Shown one piece after another: positions 42,134 to 42,349 of a DNA stretch of 42,349 nt. How positions within the stretch are numbered: position 1 is the stretch's first letter; every line of letters begins with the position of its first letter. A program made the position numbers and the translations under genes. The notes beneath the pieces were generated by a model. The model made no database searches. It was not told the origin of the DNA and saw only the letters and a program-made list of their open reading frames with translations. The stretch is taken from positions 1 to 42,349 of the forward strand of contig JAKITO010000029.1 of assembly GCA_021648025.1 (NCBI GenBank). Reading direction: 5' to 3'. Source of the stretch: Paracoccaceae bacterium (GTDB taxonomy: Bacteria; Pseudomonadota; Alphaproteobacteria; Rhodobacterales; Rhodobacteraceae).

Positions 42134-42349
42134 GGGCTTTGTTGCACAAATTGGCTGATGGGATTCATTTCATGAATCCAGGATGATAGCTGTTGTTCAT
42201 GAGCAGCTGGACCCCAACGAAATATAAGACCAAGAACTGGTCGAACTACAACCAAGCCTTGAAGCGGCGCGGTTCGCTTTCGATCTGGTTTGATGCTGAG
42301 ATGGCTTGGGAAGCGCAGCCTTCAGGCAGGCGTGGTCGCCAGCAGGCCT
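42134..42349 (+). mobile_element. IS5-family insertion sequence, left end and start of transposase (runs off the window)
   Basis: GGGCTTTGTTGCACAAA at 42134-42150 is the terminal repeat type of many IS5-family elements in Rhodobacteraceae. The transposase reading frame begins with ATG at 42199 and continues beyond the window: MSSWTPTKYKTKNWSNYNQA, then LKRRGSLSIWFD and PSGRRGRQQA, a typical IS5 N-terminus. No stop appears in the 50 visible codons, so the copy may be intact. Confidence 0.8.
42199..42349 (+). CDS. IS5-family transposase (5' part only)
   Basis: Fifty codons of the DDE transposase of the element starting at 42134, cut by the window edge. The frame is open throughout. LKRRGSLSIWFDAEMAW and GRRGRQQA are the standard N-terminal segments of this family; the catalytic residues would lie beyond the window. 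Confidence 0.8.
   Translation, partial: MSSWTPTKYKTKNWSNYNQALKRRGSLSIWFDAEMAWEAQPSGRRGRQQA

Noticed and set aside
1..42349. CRISPR arrays, tRNA or rRNA genes, and phage modules
   Set aside because: No regularly spaced direct repeats, cloverleaf-like sequences, rRNA segments or phage structural genes were seen.

Overview
The window looks like part of an alphaproteobacterial chromosome, most likely from the Rhodobacteraceae. The signs are high GC in most genes, a DUF2125 protein of the Rhodobacteraceae type, an alphaproteobacterial-style error-prone polymerase (DnaE2) with a LexA-type box, TRAP and ABC uptake systems beside sugar-acid catabolism, and IS remnants of kinds common in that group. 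This placement is inferred from protein families; no 16S rRNA gene or other definitive marker is present.

Region 1 (1-9414): uronate catabolism. A minus-strand operon reads uxaC - dctP - dctQ - dctM - kduI - kduD - uxuB - uxuA (the last cut by the window edge). Divergent from it lie a GntR/FCD regulator and a 2-keto-3-deoxygluconate (KDG) kinase. Two routes meet at KDG: glucuronate through UxaC/UxuB/UxuA, and unsaturated or 5-keto uronates through KduI/KduD. A TRAP transporter brings in the substrate and KdgK phosphorylates KDG. A near-palindrome at 7760-7779 is a good operator candidate.

Region 2 (about 9420-18843): a lower-GC amide-utilisation block, all on the minus strand: a Tat-exported amide/urea-type receptor, two permeases, two ATPases, aliphatic amidase AmiE, AAA+ protein AmiB, cytosolic amide sensor AmiC and ANTAR antiterminator AmiR. 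It resembles the Pseudomonas ami operon with the AmiS channel replaced by a five-gene ABC importer. Its leader (18520-18636) has two tandem hexaloop hairpins, the second mutually exclusive with a 17-bp terminator-like hairpin. That is the architecture expected of an ANTAR target, though the loop sequences deviate from the usual consensus. IS fragments lie on both sides (an IS21-like end near 9550-9615 and an IS6-type transposase start at 18745-18843), so the block was probably acquired.

Region 3 (18940-28398): a second carbohydrate locus with two divergent transcription units: ATP-binding protein, AraM-like dehydrogenase, SIS isomerase and SDR on the minus strand; sugar-binding protein, two permeases, SorC regulator and FGGY kinase on the plus strand. 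The gene set suggests uptake, phosphorylation, oxidation and isomerisation of a polyol or rare sugar, but the substrate cannot be read from the sequence.

Region 4 (28399-41984): core and miscellaneous genes: pnp, a Fic protein, a small membrane protein, GT25 and GT11 glycosyltransferases flanking a 1-Cys peroxiredoxin, an RluA-type pseudouridine synthase, an NTF2-like protein, an SGNH hydrolase, a DUF2125 protein, and dnaE2 lacking the usual C-terminal segment. Region 5 (41985-42349) holds the dnaE2 promoter area, an IS30-type transposase remnant and the start of an IS5-type element running off the window.
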